This document shows, piece after piece, positions 1 to 5,952 of a stretch of DNA of 6,707 bases. The stretch comes from Pseudomonadota bacterium (lineage in GTDB: Bacteria > Desulfobacterota > Syntrophia > Syntrophales > JADFWA01). Where the stretch lies: assembly GCA_030612385.1 (NCBI GenBank), contig JAUWNZ010000073.1, positions 1-6,707 of the forward strand, given 5' to 3'. Within the stretch, counting starts at the first letter, position 1. Every line of letters starts with the position of its first letter. Under the pieces are notes generated by a model. The model saw nothing but the letters and a program-made list of their open reading frames with translations. It had not been told where the DNA came from and did no database searches. The position numbers and the translations under genes were made by a program.

Positions 1-499
1 TCTCTATATACAGAATTCTCCCGGATACATGGTGGGTACTCAGGAAGAATATGCCGGCATCGGCAAATACGGTTCAGGCATGGTGAGGGCTGCCGCGTGC
101 GCGGATGTTCCCAAGATTCAATGGGTAATCGGTCCCGATCACGGCGCCGCGAATTATGGAATGTGCGGAAGGTCCTACGACCCTCATTTTATCTTCGATA
201 CCATGCGCGCCAGGACTTCGGTTATGTCCGGACAGACAGCCGGCAATATTTTAACCAGTCTGGAGAGTGCGAATGCTAAGAAAAGAGGCGAGGAGATGGA
301 TGAGGATTCGGCAAACAGATTCCGGCAGATGATGGTAGAGAAATATTCGAGTGAGGCTCATCCTTTTTACATGGAAGCTCGACTCTTTCACGATGGAACA
401 ATTCCCTTAAAAGATTCTCGTCGTGTTCTGGCAAGCGCATTTGAGGTATCCTTATTGAAACCGATACCGGAATCGACATTCGGCAATTTCAAATTCTGA
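1..499 (+). CDS. Acyl-CoA carboxylase carboxyltransferase subunit, C-terminal part (methylcrotonyl-CoA carboxylase beta type), 5' end outside window
   Basis: The reading frame is open from base 2, so the gene begins upstream of the window; 165 residues and the TGA stop are visible. The subunit would transfer the carboxyl group from carboxybiotin to an acyl-CoA in the cytoplasm. The visible part begins with LYIQNSPGYMVGT, which is the F/LQN-x-x-G-F/Y-MVG signature of the C-terminal crotonase-like half. This is followed by GPDHGAANYGMCGRSYDP and SVMSGQTAGNIL, the equivalents of GAGNYGMCGRAY and SVMGGEQAANVL in methylcrotonyl-CoA carboxylase beta. The tail HPFYMEARLFHDGTIPLKDS and the ending STFGNFKF also follow that family (NPYYSSARVWDDG..., TDFGIFRM). 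The next two genes fit the same pathway, which supports a 3-methylcrotonyl-CoA substrate, but geranyl-CoA or another branched enoyl-CoA cannot be excluded. The biotin carboxylase/BCCP subunit is not in the window. The next gene starts 123 bp downstream on the same strand. Confidence 0.88.
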   Translation, partial: LYIQNSPGYMVGTQEEYAGIGKYGSGMVRAAACADVPKIQWVIGPDHGAANYGMCGRSYDPHFIFDTMRARTSVMSGQTAGNILTSLESANAKKRGEEMDEDSANRFRQMMVEKYSSEAHPFYMEARLFHDGTIPLKDSRRVLASAFEVSLLKPIPESTFGNFKF

Positions 500-610
500 T
501 TCTGGAACATCCGATACGTGCGAAGGTTTGTAAGGAAACATCACTCTTGGCCGCAATATATTGGATGTGGGCGGAGACGCACAGGCAGGCTTCAGTCGCC
601 CAGCAATGAA

Positions 611-616
611 GGGAGG
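611..616 (+). promoter_or_regulatory. Ribosome-binding site of the enoyl-CoA hydratase gene
   Basis: GGGAGG lies 6 bases before the ATG at 623. It decides the start of the hydratase gene: the frame is open back to a GTG at 518, but those 35 extra codons (arginine-rich, unlike any crotonase N-terminus) have no such site, while the family normally begins close to the sequence read from 623. Confidence 0.75.
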
Positions 617-622
617 TCTATA

Positions 623-1420
623 ATGTCCGGCGTTATTTTACAGGAAAAAACGGATGACGGTGTATTAATACTTACGTTGAACAGACCAGAGGCAATGAAC
701 TGCATGAATTTCGGTATGATCGAGGCATTGCAGGAAACCGTCAAGGAAGCAAATTTTGATATGTCTGTGAGGGTTATTATCGTCACCGGTGCCAGACCAC
801 CAGAGGGAAAAAAGGCGTCTTTCTCAGCGGGAGCCGATTTGATTGAGAGGCGTACCCTTTCTGAAGACAAGGTGAGGCGTTTTATTGCCACCGTTCGTGA
901 AACAATGACAGTGGTGGAAAATGCAAGGATACCGGTGATTGCGGCAATAAATGGTTATGCCTTCGGCGGCGGCACTGAGCTTGCTCTGGCCTCTGATCTG
1001 CGGATTGCGTCATCAAATGTCATGATGGGTCTTACCGAGACCAGTCTGGCGATCATTCCGGGAGGCGGCGGCACTCAGCGACTGACCAGAATAGTCGGTC
1101 TGGCAAAGGCGAAGGAATTAATTTATACCGCAAGACGAATTGATGCCGAAACGGCTCTGGAAATCGGTCTGGTCAACAGGGTTGTGGAACCGGACAAGCT
1201 GATGGATGCCTCCCTTGAACTTGCCAAAGAGATTTCCGGTAATGGCCCCATTGCGGTTCAACAGGCCAAGTTTGCCATCAATCGTGGCTTTGAATGCAGC
1301 CTTGGCGTGGCGCTCCCGCTCGAATCAAAGGCCTACGAAATCACAATTCCAACGGAAGACCGCCTTGAGGCCCTGGCGGCATTTGCGGAGAAGCGCAAAC
1401 CGGTATTTAAGGGCAGGTAG
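623..1420 (+). CDS. Enoyl-CoA hydratase, methylglutaconyl-CoA hydratase-like (AUH/LiuC type)
   Basis: A 265-aa crotonase-fold enzyme, the normal length for the family. It would add water across the double bond of an enoyl-CoA, most likely 3-methylglutaconyl-CoA to HMG-CoA. Seen directly: the oxyanion-hole segment SFSAGADL (residues 66-73); GYAFGGGTEL (111-120), whose Glu119 corresponds to the first catalytic Glu of rat enoyl-CoA hydratase (E144); and GLTETSLAIIPGGGGTQRL (136-154), whose Glu139 corresponds to the second (E164). Both acids are present, so hydratase chemistry is expected rather than isomerase only. The LTETxLAIIPGGGGTQRL segment, the TIPTEDRLEAL stretch near residue 241 and the C-terminal EKRKPVFKG resemble human AUH closely. 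The gene lies between a carboxyltransferase of methylcrotonyl-CoA carboxylase type and an HMG-CoA-lyase-like gene, as expected for leucine/isovalerate degradation. The stop codon falls inside a long inverted repeat. The exact substrate is inferred from context and motif similarity. Confidence 0.92.
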   Translation: MSGVILQEKTDDGVLILTLNRPEAMNCMNFGMIEALQETVKEANFDMSVRVIIVTGARPPEGKKASFSAGADLIERRTLSEDKVRRFIATVRETMTVVENARIPVIAAINGYAFGGGTELALASDLRIASSNVMMGLTETSLAIIPGGGGTQRLTRIVGLAKAKELIYTARRIDAETALEIGLVNRVVEPDKLMDASLELAKEISGNGPIAVQQAKFAINRGFECSLGVALPLESKAYEITIPTEDRLEALAAFAEKRKPVFKGR

Positions 1421-1499
1421 GCCATAGAGTTTCGGGTTTCGGGCTCGAAGGTTTTAAACTCGAAACCCGAAACTCGAAACTCGAAACCCAGTGGCCTAC
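1417..1499. repeat. Long inverted repeat of the GAGTTTCGGGTTTCG type between two operon genes
   Basis: The 15-base arm GAGTTTCGGGTTTCG at 1427-1441 is the exact reverse complement of 1461-1475. An outer 8-base pair of arms, GTAGGCCA (1417-1424) and TGGCCTAC (1492-1499), is also perfect, and the outer left arm includes the TAG stop of the hydratase gene. Between the inner and outer right arms is a further CTCGAAAC-type repeat (1473-1489) that can pair alternatively with the left arm. There is no T tract, so it does not look like an intrinsic terminator. I recognise the pattern as a dispersed intergenic repeat of anaerobic bacteria, from memory and not from a search. It could affect mRNA stability or processing between the two genes. 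Confidence 0.85.
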
Positions 1500-1518
1500 A
1501 GCCTAAGCACCCTAACAT

Positions 1519-1524
1519 AAGGAG
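1519..1524 (+). promoter_or_regulatory. Ribosome-binding site of the HMG-CoA-lyase-like gene
   Basis: AAGGAG is placed 7 bases before the ATG at 1532. It supports that start and lies just beyond the inverted repeat at 1417-1499, so the hairpin would not sequester it. Confidence 0.75.
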
Positions 1525-1531
1525 TATTTCT

Positions 1532-2683
1532 ATGAGTGACAGGTTTCAGTTAAGCTATCCCAAGAAGGTACGTTTAGCGGATATATCCATGCGGGAAGGT
1601 CTGCAGCATGAGGAACACTTTATTCCTACGGATGCTAAGGTTTACTATGTAGAAGAATCGATACTGGCCGGCTTTAAGCGGTTGGAAATAACCAATCTTG
1701 GAAACCCGGGGATCATGCCGCAATTCAGAGATGCGGAGGATCTGTTCAAGCGTGTGCGTGACAGCAGGCGTCTGTCTCGTCGCGGCGTCAACTTTGACGA
1801 CATCGAACTGACCTCTATATGTATTCGAGAAGGTGCGGTGGATAGAGCCGTTGCAGGGAGAAAGGAAGGATGGGGGCCGGATCGTATAGGAATGATGGTT
1901 TCTACCGATGAGGAACATCACTTTGCCAATTCGGGGACTACCTTGCCGGAGTATTGGGAAGAAGCGGAAAGATGCATCCGGAAATGTCACGACGTCAACA
2001 TCAAGGTCTTTGGGACGGTCAGCACTATCTGGGGGAGTCCAATCTCCGGACCGACAAGGTTCGAGGACGCCCTTGAGTTCACGGAACGCTGGCTCAGCAT
2101 TGGCGCCGATGACATAGAACATGCCGACCACGACGGTTCAGCGCCTCCAAATCAGGTGTACCGTTACTTTTCCATGATTCTTGACACGCTCCCCAACACA
2201 GATATTCATGTGGCGCATTTTCACGTAACAAGAGGCTGGGGGCCGGCCAATACCCTCGCTGCGTTGAACGCGGGAGTTAACATTCATGAAGGCGTGTTAG
2301 GTGGAATTGGGGGACAACCAACTAATTTCATAGATCGCACGCCTGTTAGAGGAACCGGCGAGTACTACTATATAGACCCCAATGTAGTAGGTCTTGGAAG
2401 TCTTGAGGACATGCTTGTTATGATGGACGAAATGGGTATTGAGACAGGTATCGACGTGGACAGGATACTTTCATTGGGCAGGAAGTGGGAAAAGACAATT
2501 GGTCGTCGCCTGAGGTCGGAATCCATCCTTAATGGCAGGATACCCAAAAAACCCCGGGAGGAATTCAAACGAAAGGGGTTGGCGGGAAAAAAGGCAAAGC
2601 GCGGAGAAAAACCCGGACAGTTGTACCCGTCGAATTGGCCGGAAGAAGTGGATCTGCCATCTGAAATTAGCGGAAAGGAATAA
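1532..2683 (+). CDS. HMG-CoA-lyase-like protein of the DRE-TIM metallolyase superfamily, without the classical catalytic Cys
   Basis: A 383-aa protein with a pyruvate-carboxyltransferase/HMG-CoA-lyase TIM barrel over about residues 12-315. Seen: LADISMREGLQHEE (15-28), matching the R-D-G-L-Q-N-E motif but with Glu22 in place of Asp; HVAHFHVTRGWGPAN (226-240), whose His229 and His231 match the metal-binding H-x-H of the lyase; and GGIGGQP (257-263), where the active-site GLGGCP loop would be, so the catalytic Cys (C266 in human HMG-CoA lyase) is Gln262 here. A Glu in the first motif is also found in homocitrate synthase, where it binds the metal. The C-terminal 50-60 residues are an unusual Lys/Arg-rich extension (KKPREEFKRKGLAGKKAKRG around 339-358). 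Context suggests cleavage of HMG-CoA or a related 3-hydroxyacyl-CoA to acetyl-CoA and a ketoacid, but the altered active site makes another condensation or cleavage possible. Fold assignment is firm; the reaction is not. Confidence 0.8.
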   Translation: MSDRFQLSYPKKVRLADISMREGLQHEEHFIPTDAKVYYVEESILAGFKRLEITNLGNPGIMPQFRDAEDLFKRVRDSRRLSRRGVNFDDIELTSICIREGAVDRAVAGRKEGWGPDRIGMMVSTDEEHHFANSGTTLPEYWEEAERCIRKCHDVNIKVFGTVSTIWGSPISGPTRFEDALEFTERWLSIGADDIEHADHDGSAPPNQVYRYFSMILDTLPNTDIHVAHFHVTRGWGPANTLAALNAGVNIHEGVLGGIGGQPTNFIDRTPVRGTGEYYYIDPNVVGLGSLEDMLVMMDEMGIETGIDVDRILSLGRKWEKTIGRRLRSESILNGRIPKKPREEFKRKGLAGKKAKRGEKPGQLYPSNWPEEVDLPSEISGKE

Positions 2684-2759
2684 ACACAATAAAAGCTTTG
2701 AAGAATATGACAAGGGCGTGATCGCTTTCGGTGTGTTTTTATTCTGTAAGAGGCCAGGG

Positions 2760-4628
2760 TCAGAATCTAAATGAGATGGAATAGCTTCCGCCGTCCAGGA
2801 TGCTCTTTATAACGCATCCGCTCTTATAAAAAACTTTCAGCATGGCAGGATTGGTGGCAAGCGCCTCCGCCGTGAATCCGGAGATACCTTGCTCTTTGGC
2901 AATCTGTATTAAATATTCGAGCAGAAAGCCCCCCACTTTTTTATTCTGGTACTGGTCGCCAACCGTAAAATCTACTTCGGCCATATTTGTGGTTCGATCC
3001 AGTAAGTAACGCCCCACAGTAATTATCTTTTCATTTCCTTTCTCATCCTTTTTTATTCCCACGATCGCCATCTGTTCTCGATAGTCGAGGTTCACCAACC
3101 ACTGTGCCTCTTTGTGAAGCAGAGTTTTTTTGGAGGTAAAATAACGGCGATATATTGACCCGTCTGAAAGGGAATAGAAGAACTCCTGAAGCGTGCGCTC
3201 ATCCGACGGCTTTACCGGCCTGAAGAAAATGACCAGGTTGTCCTTGAATGTCTTATAGATCTCCAGATTCTTCGGATATTGAGCAGTTCGTGGCGGCAGT
3301 ACCTGATCCGGGTAAATATAGCTATATTCCTTAGCTGCGGCCAGGAGTTCCTCCCTGAATTTGGGATGGGCAATTCGGATTAAATCCATTGCCCGATGGC
3401 GGATATTTCTCCCACGCAGATTGGCAATTCCGTATTCAGTAATCACATAATGAACATCTCCCCGTGTGGTCACTACCCCGGCTCCTTCGCTTAAGTGTGG
3501 AACTATTCGAGACTTCGAGCCATCCCCTGTGGTCGAAGGAAGAACTATAATGGACTTCCCCCCCCTGGAACGGGCAGCGCCACGAATGAAGTCACAGTGT
3601 ACGCCAATACCACCATAAAAAAGATGACCCGCAGAATCAGCACATACCTGTCCTGTAAGGTCAACCTCAATCGCCGCATTGATGGCCACCATCCTGTCGT
3701 TTTGACTGATAATAAAGGGATCACTGGTATAGTCTGAGGGATGGAATTCAAAAAAGGGATTATTATCTACAAAATCGTAGAGATAACGGGAGCCCATACA
3801 GAAACTGGCCACAACCTTTCCGGGGTGAAGAGTCTTCTTTTTGCAAGTGATTATACCTGATTCAATAAGCTTTATGGTCCCATCTCCAAACACCTCGGTG
3901 TGAATGCCCAGGTCTTTCTTGTCTCGAAGAAAGGGGAAGATGGCATAAGGAATCCTGCCTATGCCCATTTGAAGTGTGTCGCCATCTTCAATAAGTTCAG
4001 CTGTTTTTTCAGCAATCTGAAAAGCAATTTCTTCATCAGGTATGACAGGATTCACTTCTATGAGAGGCCTGTCGCTCGCCACCAGGATATCAATATCATC
4101 AACATGAATAAAGCTGTCACCCAGGGTTCTGGGCATGCGAAAATTTACCTCGGCAATAACAATCCCGGCGCTCTCAGCAGCGGATTTCACAATATCCACA
4201 GATATTCCATAACTGCAAAAGCCTTGCTTATCAGGAGGGGATACCTGTATTAGAGCAACATCGATAGGAATTCGACCGCTTCTGAATATGGCAGGCACAT
4301 CGGACAGAAAGGTGGGTATGTAATCTGCGCGGCCTTCAGAGACCGCCTGGCGCACGTTAGGCCCGACATAGAAGGTGCTATAACGAAAGTTGTCGATGAA
4401 TCCGGGTTCTACATATGGAGCTGAGCAGAGTGTCAGGGTGTGAATAATTTCCGTATCCGACAGTTGTGATCCAAGATTGGTTAGCTCCTCTACCAGAAGT
4501 TGTGGCTCAGCACAAGCAGAGCCGATAAAAACACGCTGCCCTTTCTTAATGCACTTGAGAGCATCCTGCTGTAAATATAATTTATGCTTATATCGCTCTT
4601 GCCAGGGAATTTGTTCCATCTGTTCCAT
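2760..4628 (-). CDS. Acetyl-CoA hydrolase/CoA-transferase (4-hydroxybutyrate CoA-transferase-like) fused to a C-terminal GNAT acetyltransferase domain
   Basis: A 622-aa two-domain protein. Residues ~10-450 are a family I CoA-transferase of the Cat/AbfT type. Seen: QVSPPDKQGFCSYGISVD (128-145), LQMGIGRIP (219-227), GIHTEVFGDG (241-250), whose Glu245 fits the glutamate that forms the glutamyl-CoA thioester (E238 in Clostridium aminobutyricum AbfT), GGIGVHCDFIRGAARS (339-354) and GVVTTRGDVHYVITEYG (384-400). Residues ~465-622 are a GNAT domain starting at FFRPVKPSDERTL, with QNKKVGGFLL (561-570) as the acetyl-CoA pyrophosphate loop and NPAMLKVFYKSGC (593-605) near the end. The first domain would exchange CoA between acetyl-CoA and short-chain acids; the second may acetylate a protein lysine or a small molecule. 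The fusion is known in anaerobic proteobacteria. The start is uncertain: GTG 4631, ATG 4628 and ATG 4619 are all in frame, and GGTGAT at 4632-4627 could serve the last. It converges on the plus-strand operon, with 76 bp between stop codons. Confidence 0.9.
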   Translation of the reverse strand: MEQMEQIPWQERYKHKLYLQQDALKCIKKGQRVFIGSACAEPQLLVEELTNLGSQLSDTEIIHTLTLCSAPYVEPGFIDNFRYSTFYVGPNVRQAVSEGRADYIPTFLSDVPAIFRSGRIPIDVALIQVSPPDKQGFCSYGISVDIVKSAAESAGIVIAEVNFRMPRTLGDSFIHVDDIDILVASDRPLIEVNPVIPDEEIAFQIAEKTAELIEDGDTLQMGIGRIPYAIFPFLRDKKDLGIHTEVFGDGTIKLIESGIITCKKKTLHPGKVVASFCMGSRYLYDFVDNNPFFEFHPSDYTSDPFIISQNDRMVAINAAIEVDLTGQVCADSAGHLFYGGIGVHCDFIRGAARSRGGKSIIVLPSTTGDGSKSRIVPHLSEGAGVVTTRGDVHYVITEYGIANLRGRNIRHRAMDLIRIAHPKFREELLAAAKEYSYIYPDQVLPPRTAQYPKNLEIYKTFKDNLVIFFRPVKPSDERTLQEFFYSLSDGSIYRRYFTSKKTLLHKEAQWLVNLDYREQMAIVGIKKDEKGNEKIITVGRYLLDRTTNMAEVDFTVGDQYQNKKVGGFLLEYLIQIAKEQGISGFTAEALATNPAMLKVFYKSGCVIKSILDGGSYSISFRF

Positions 4629-4662
4629 CACCCTTTAATAATGTTATCGTAAAAGCAGGTGA

Positions 4663-4691
4663 TTGAGTAGCTTTTGGCTCTATCGTATAAT
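4663..4691 (+). promoter_or_regulatory. Sigma70-like promoter with no recognisable gene downstream
   Basis: TTGAGT (4663-4668) and TATAAT (4686-4691) are separated by exactly 17 bases; the -10 is a perfect consensus and the -35 matches 4 of 6. It points away from the CoA-transferase gene into about 650 bp of repeat-rich sequence without a convincing ORF. The -10 lies in a small inverted repeat, CGTAT/ATACG (4684-4700), which could be an operator or chance. Its activity is not shown. Confidence 0.4.
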
Positions 4692-4872
4692 GAGAATACG
4701 CATTACCCAAGCCCACTTATACCACTAAATAACAGCACAAAAAAATATAATACTTTCGTACACTCAGATGTCAGGGTAAGCGGCACTGTCCAAACTGTCA
4801 CTATATATTTTGAAAGACCTATAAACTAAACTATGAACATTTTCAATATTTTTAAATTCAGAGAAACATCCC

Positions 4873-4960
4873 GTTGTCATTCCGGCGAGCCGAAGCCCTG
4901 AGTATAGCGAAGGGGATAGCGAAAAATCTGACCTGCCTGTGCCGGCACGGCAGACAGGGA
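4873..4960. repeat. Degenerate dispersed palindromic repeat (GTCATTCCGGCGAGCCGAAG type)
   Basis: It begins with TTGTCATTCCGGCGAGCCGA and contains ATAGCGAAGGGGATAGCGAA, sharing the TGTCATTC...ATAGCGAA plan with the better preserved repeat at 5048-5118. Its right part (about 4933-4960) holds the perfect 10-base palindrome GTGCCGGCAC flanked by CTGCC and GGCAG, a REP-like pattern. It looks like a decayed or composite copy of a repeat family scattered through the genome. Confidence 0.6.
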
Positions 4961-5047
4961 CACGCACAGGGAAAACTAAGAAAACTGAGGGACGTACATT
5001 AAGATATAAATTTGATAAAATCGTAAAAAGTCTGAAAAACACTCTTT

Positions 5048-5118
5048 TGTCATTCTGAGCGATAGCGAAGAATCTGATATCACTGAGATTCTTCGTCGCT
5101 CCGCTCCTCAGAATGACA
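5048..5118. repeat. Dispersed inverted repeat, TGTCATTCTGAGCGATAGCG type
   Basis: The left arm (5048-5075) and right arm (5086-5118) are near-perfect reverse complements around a 10-base loop. Both ends carry TGTCATTCTGAG/CTCAGAATGACA, and both inner ends carry GAAGAATCT/AGATTCTTC. The arms differ mainly by a few extra bases in the right arm (TCGCTCCGCTCC against GCGATAGCGA). I recognise this as a widespread intergenic repeat in anaerobic bacteria, from memory. ACTTTTTAC follows the right arm at 5127-5135, so it could also stop plus-strand transcripts from the promoter at 4663. Confidence 0.8.
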
Positions 5119-5330
5119 CCGTGTGGACTTTTTACGAATGCATCAAATTTAGTTATCAACTATTACGTACGCTTTAGATTCAGTAATGGCTTTTCCCCTT
5201 CGAACTGTAAGGTTGATGGCCAGTTGTGTTAAATTTAATATTTGCCCCCAGGCCCTTCTAATATATCAATTGGTTAATTTTGTCCGACAAGGCTCCATAT
5301 CTCTTCAATATGTTATCTTGTCGCGACCCC

Positions 5331-5351
5331 ATTCACTATTCATTCACTATT
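5331..5351. repeat. Short tandem repeat ATTCACTATTC
   Basis: Two copies of an 11-base unit (ATTCACTATT at 5331-5340 and 5342-5351) lie directly at the 3' end of the SLOG-like gene. The TAG stop codon of that gene (5349-5347) is inside the second copy. Confidence 0.6.
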
Positions 5352-5910
5352 TTTGCTCCGCGGGACCAAAGGAGCGGATGAAAAGATCGCGGAGGGCCTG
5401 CCGGCCATCATCGGAGAGGTAGCGGGTTCCGGTGCCGGCAAACGTATCTGAGGTAATCACCGGTGTGTCCTCAACCCATTGGCTGTCCTCCCAGGAAAAC
5501 CACCCCTTTCGTTCCTGATCATAGACGCTCAACGGCCGGTTAAATAGTTTTGCCAACTCGACCCCCCATCCGGTGCCCCCTTTGACGGTGTTGTCCGCCA
5601 GTATCCAGCCGACCGCAATAACATGGTGGCCGTTATTGACCATGTGAAAAATGGACTGGATAATCTTTCGAATCTTATCCCTCCGGGAGTAAGTGCGTTT
5701 CATCCGCTTGGACACAATTTCCATGCTGACGTCGCCCCTTTGCAGCTCTTCCCGGTTCAGTACCCGGACGCCCCGGGTGCGCTCGGCATTGTGCCCTTCA
5801 AATGATATATTCACCTCTTTCATGTGCCAGGCCTCGGCAAGTTTGCCGAATTCCGCCTCAGCCCCCTTGTGGCCGCCGCTGTACAGCGTGATTTTTGAAA
5901 TGTCTGTCAT
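5347..5910 (-). CDS. Small Rossmann-fold protein resembling the SLOG / LOG-like nucleotide-binding superfamily, function unknown
   Basis: A 187-aa cytoplasmic protein without signal peptide or membrane segment. It opens with a strand and glycine motif, ITLYSGGHKGAEAEFGKLAE (6-25), like the SGG-x-x-G-x-(D/E) start of SLOG-type and molybdenum-carrier-like proteins. The middle has HHVIAVGWILADNTVKGGTG (95-114), continuing into WGVELAKLFNRPLSVYDQER (115-134) and WFSW (137-140). The GGTxWGVxLAK...KP-x-x-V-Y/F-DQ pattern is typical of a family that binds a nucleotide or a related ligand. The segment 37-75 is charged and may form an insertion. The start is firm because AGGAGGT (5923-5917) lies 6 bases before the ATG. 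It appears to be a single-gene unit: an intrinsic terminator stands just upstream and nothing on this strand follows for 700 bp. The ligand and role cannot be read from the sequence. The superfamily name is my motif-based judgement. Confidence 0.75.
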   Translation of the reverse strand: MTDISKITLYSGGHKGAEAEFGKLAEAWHMKEVNISFEGHNAERTRGVRVLNREELQRGDVSMEIVSKRMKRTYSRRDKIRKIIQSIFHMVNNGHHVIAVGWILADNTVKGGTGWGVELAKLFNRPLSVYDQERKGWFSWEDSQWVEDTPVITSDTFAGTGTRYLSDDGRQALRDLFIRSFGPAEQK

Positions 5911-5916
5911 TTTCTT

Positions 5917-5923
5917 ACCTCCT
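5917..5923 (-). promoter_or_regulatory. Ribosome-binding site of the SLOG-like gene
   Basis: AGGAGGT on the minus strand, 6 bases before the ATG at 5910, is the strongest ribosome-binding site in the window. It fixes the start codon and suggests efficient translation. Confidence 0.85.
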
Positions 5924-5952
5924 AAGTTTTTTAAGACGTTTTGCGATTATGC

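Larger units (their letters stand above)
4692..5346. other. Gene-poor intergenic stretch with dispersed repeats
   Basis: I find no convincing gene here. Open frames exist on both strands, but they run through palindromic repeats (4873-4960 and 5048-5118) and resemble no family. The part 5119-5330 is AT-rich without a recognisable element; a 7-base inverted repeat, CGACAAG/CTTGTCG (5285-5291 and 5317-5323), lies downstream of the SLOG-like gene but has no clear T tract. Confidence 0.6.

Noticed and set aside
518..622. In-frame N-terminal extension of the enoyl-CoA hydratase from a GTG start
   Set aside because: The extra 35 residues are arginine-rich and unlike crotonase N-termini, while GGGAGG sits 6 bases before the ATG at 623.
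1574..2131. Minus-strand frame of 185 codons opposite the lyase-like gene
   Set aside because: It lies antisense to a clearly coding gene with recognisable active-site motifs; the peptide matches no family.
2713..2740. Possible plus-strand terminator after the lyase-like gene
   Set aside because: The stem AGGGCG/CGCTTT has only 6 pairs, two of them G-U, and the T run starts several bases away; too weak to call.
2991..3000. GGTTCGATCC, resembling a tRNA T-loop
   Set aside because: It lies inside the GNAT domain coding sequence and no acceptor or anticodon stems surround it.
3900..4253. Plus-strand frame of 117 codons within the CoA-transferase region
   Set aside because: Antisense shadow of the well-supported CoA-transferase domain.
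4873..5118. CRISPR-like array
   Set aside because: The repeats are palindromic, differ from each other and are only two, with no regular spacers and no cas genes.
4764..5159. Minus-strand frame of 131 codons in the intergenic region
   Set aside because: It runs through both palindromic repeats and its peptide is simply their translation; no ribosome-binding site or family resemblance.
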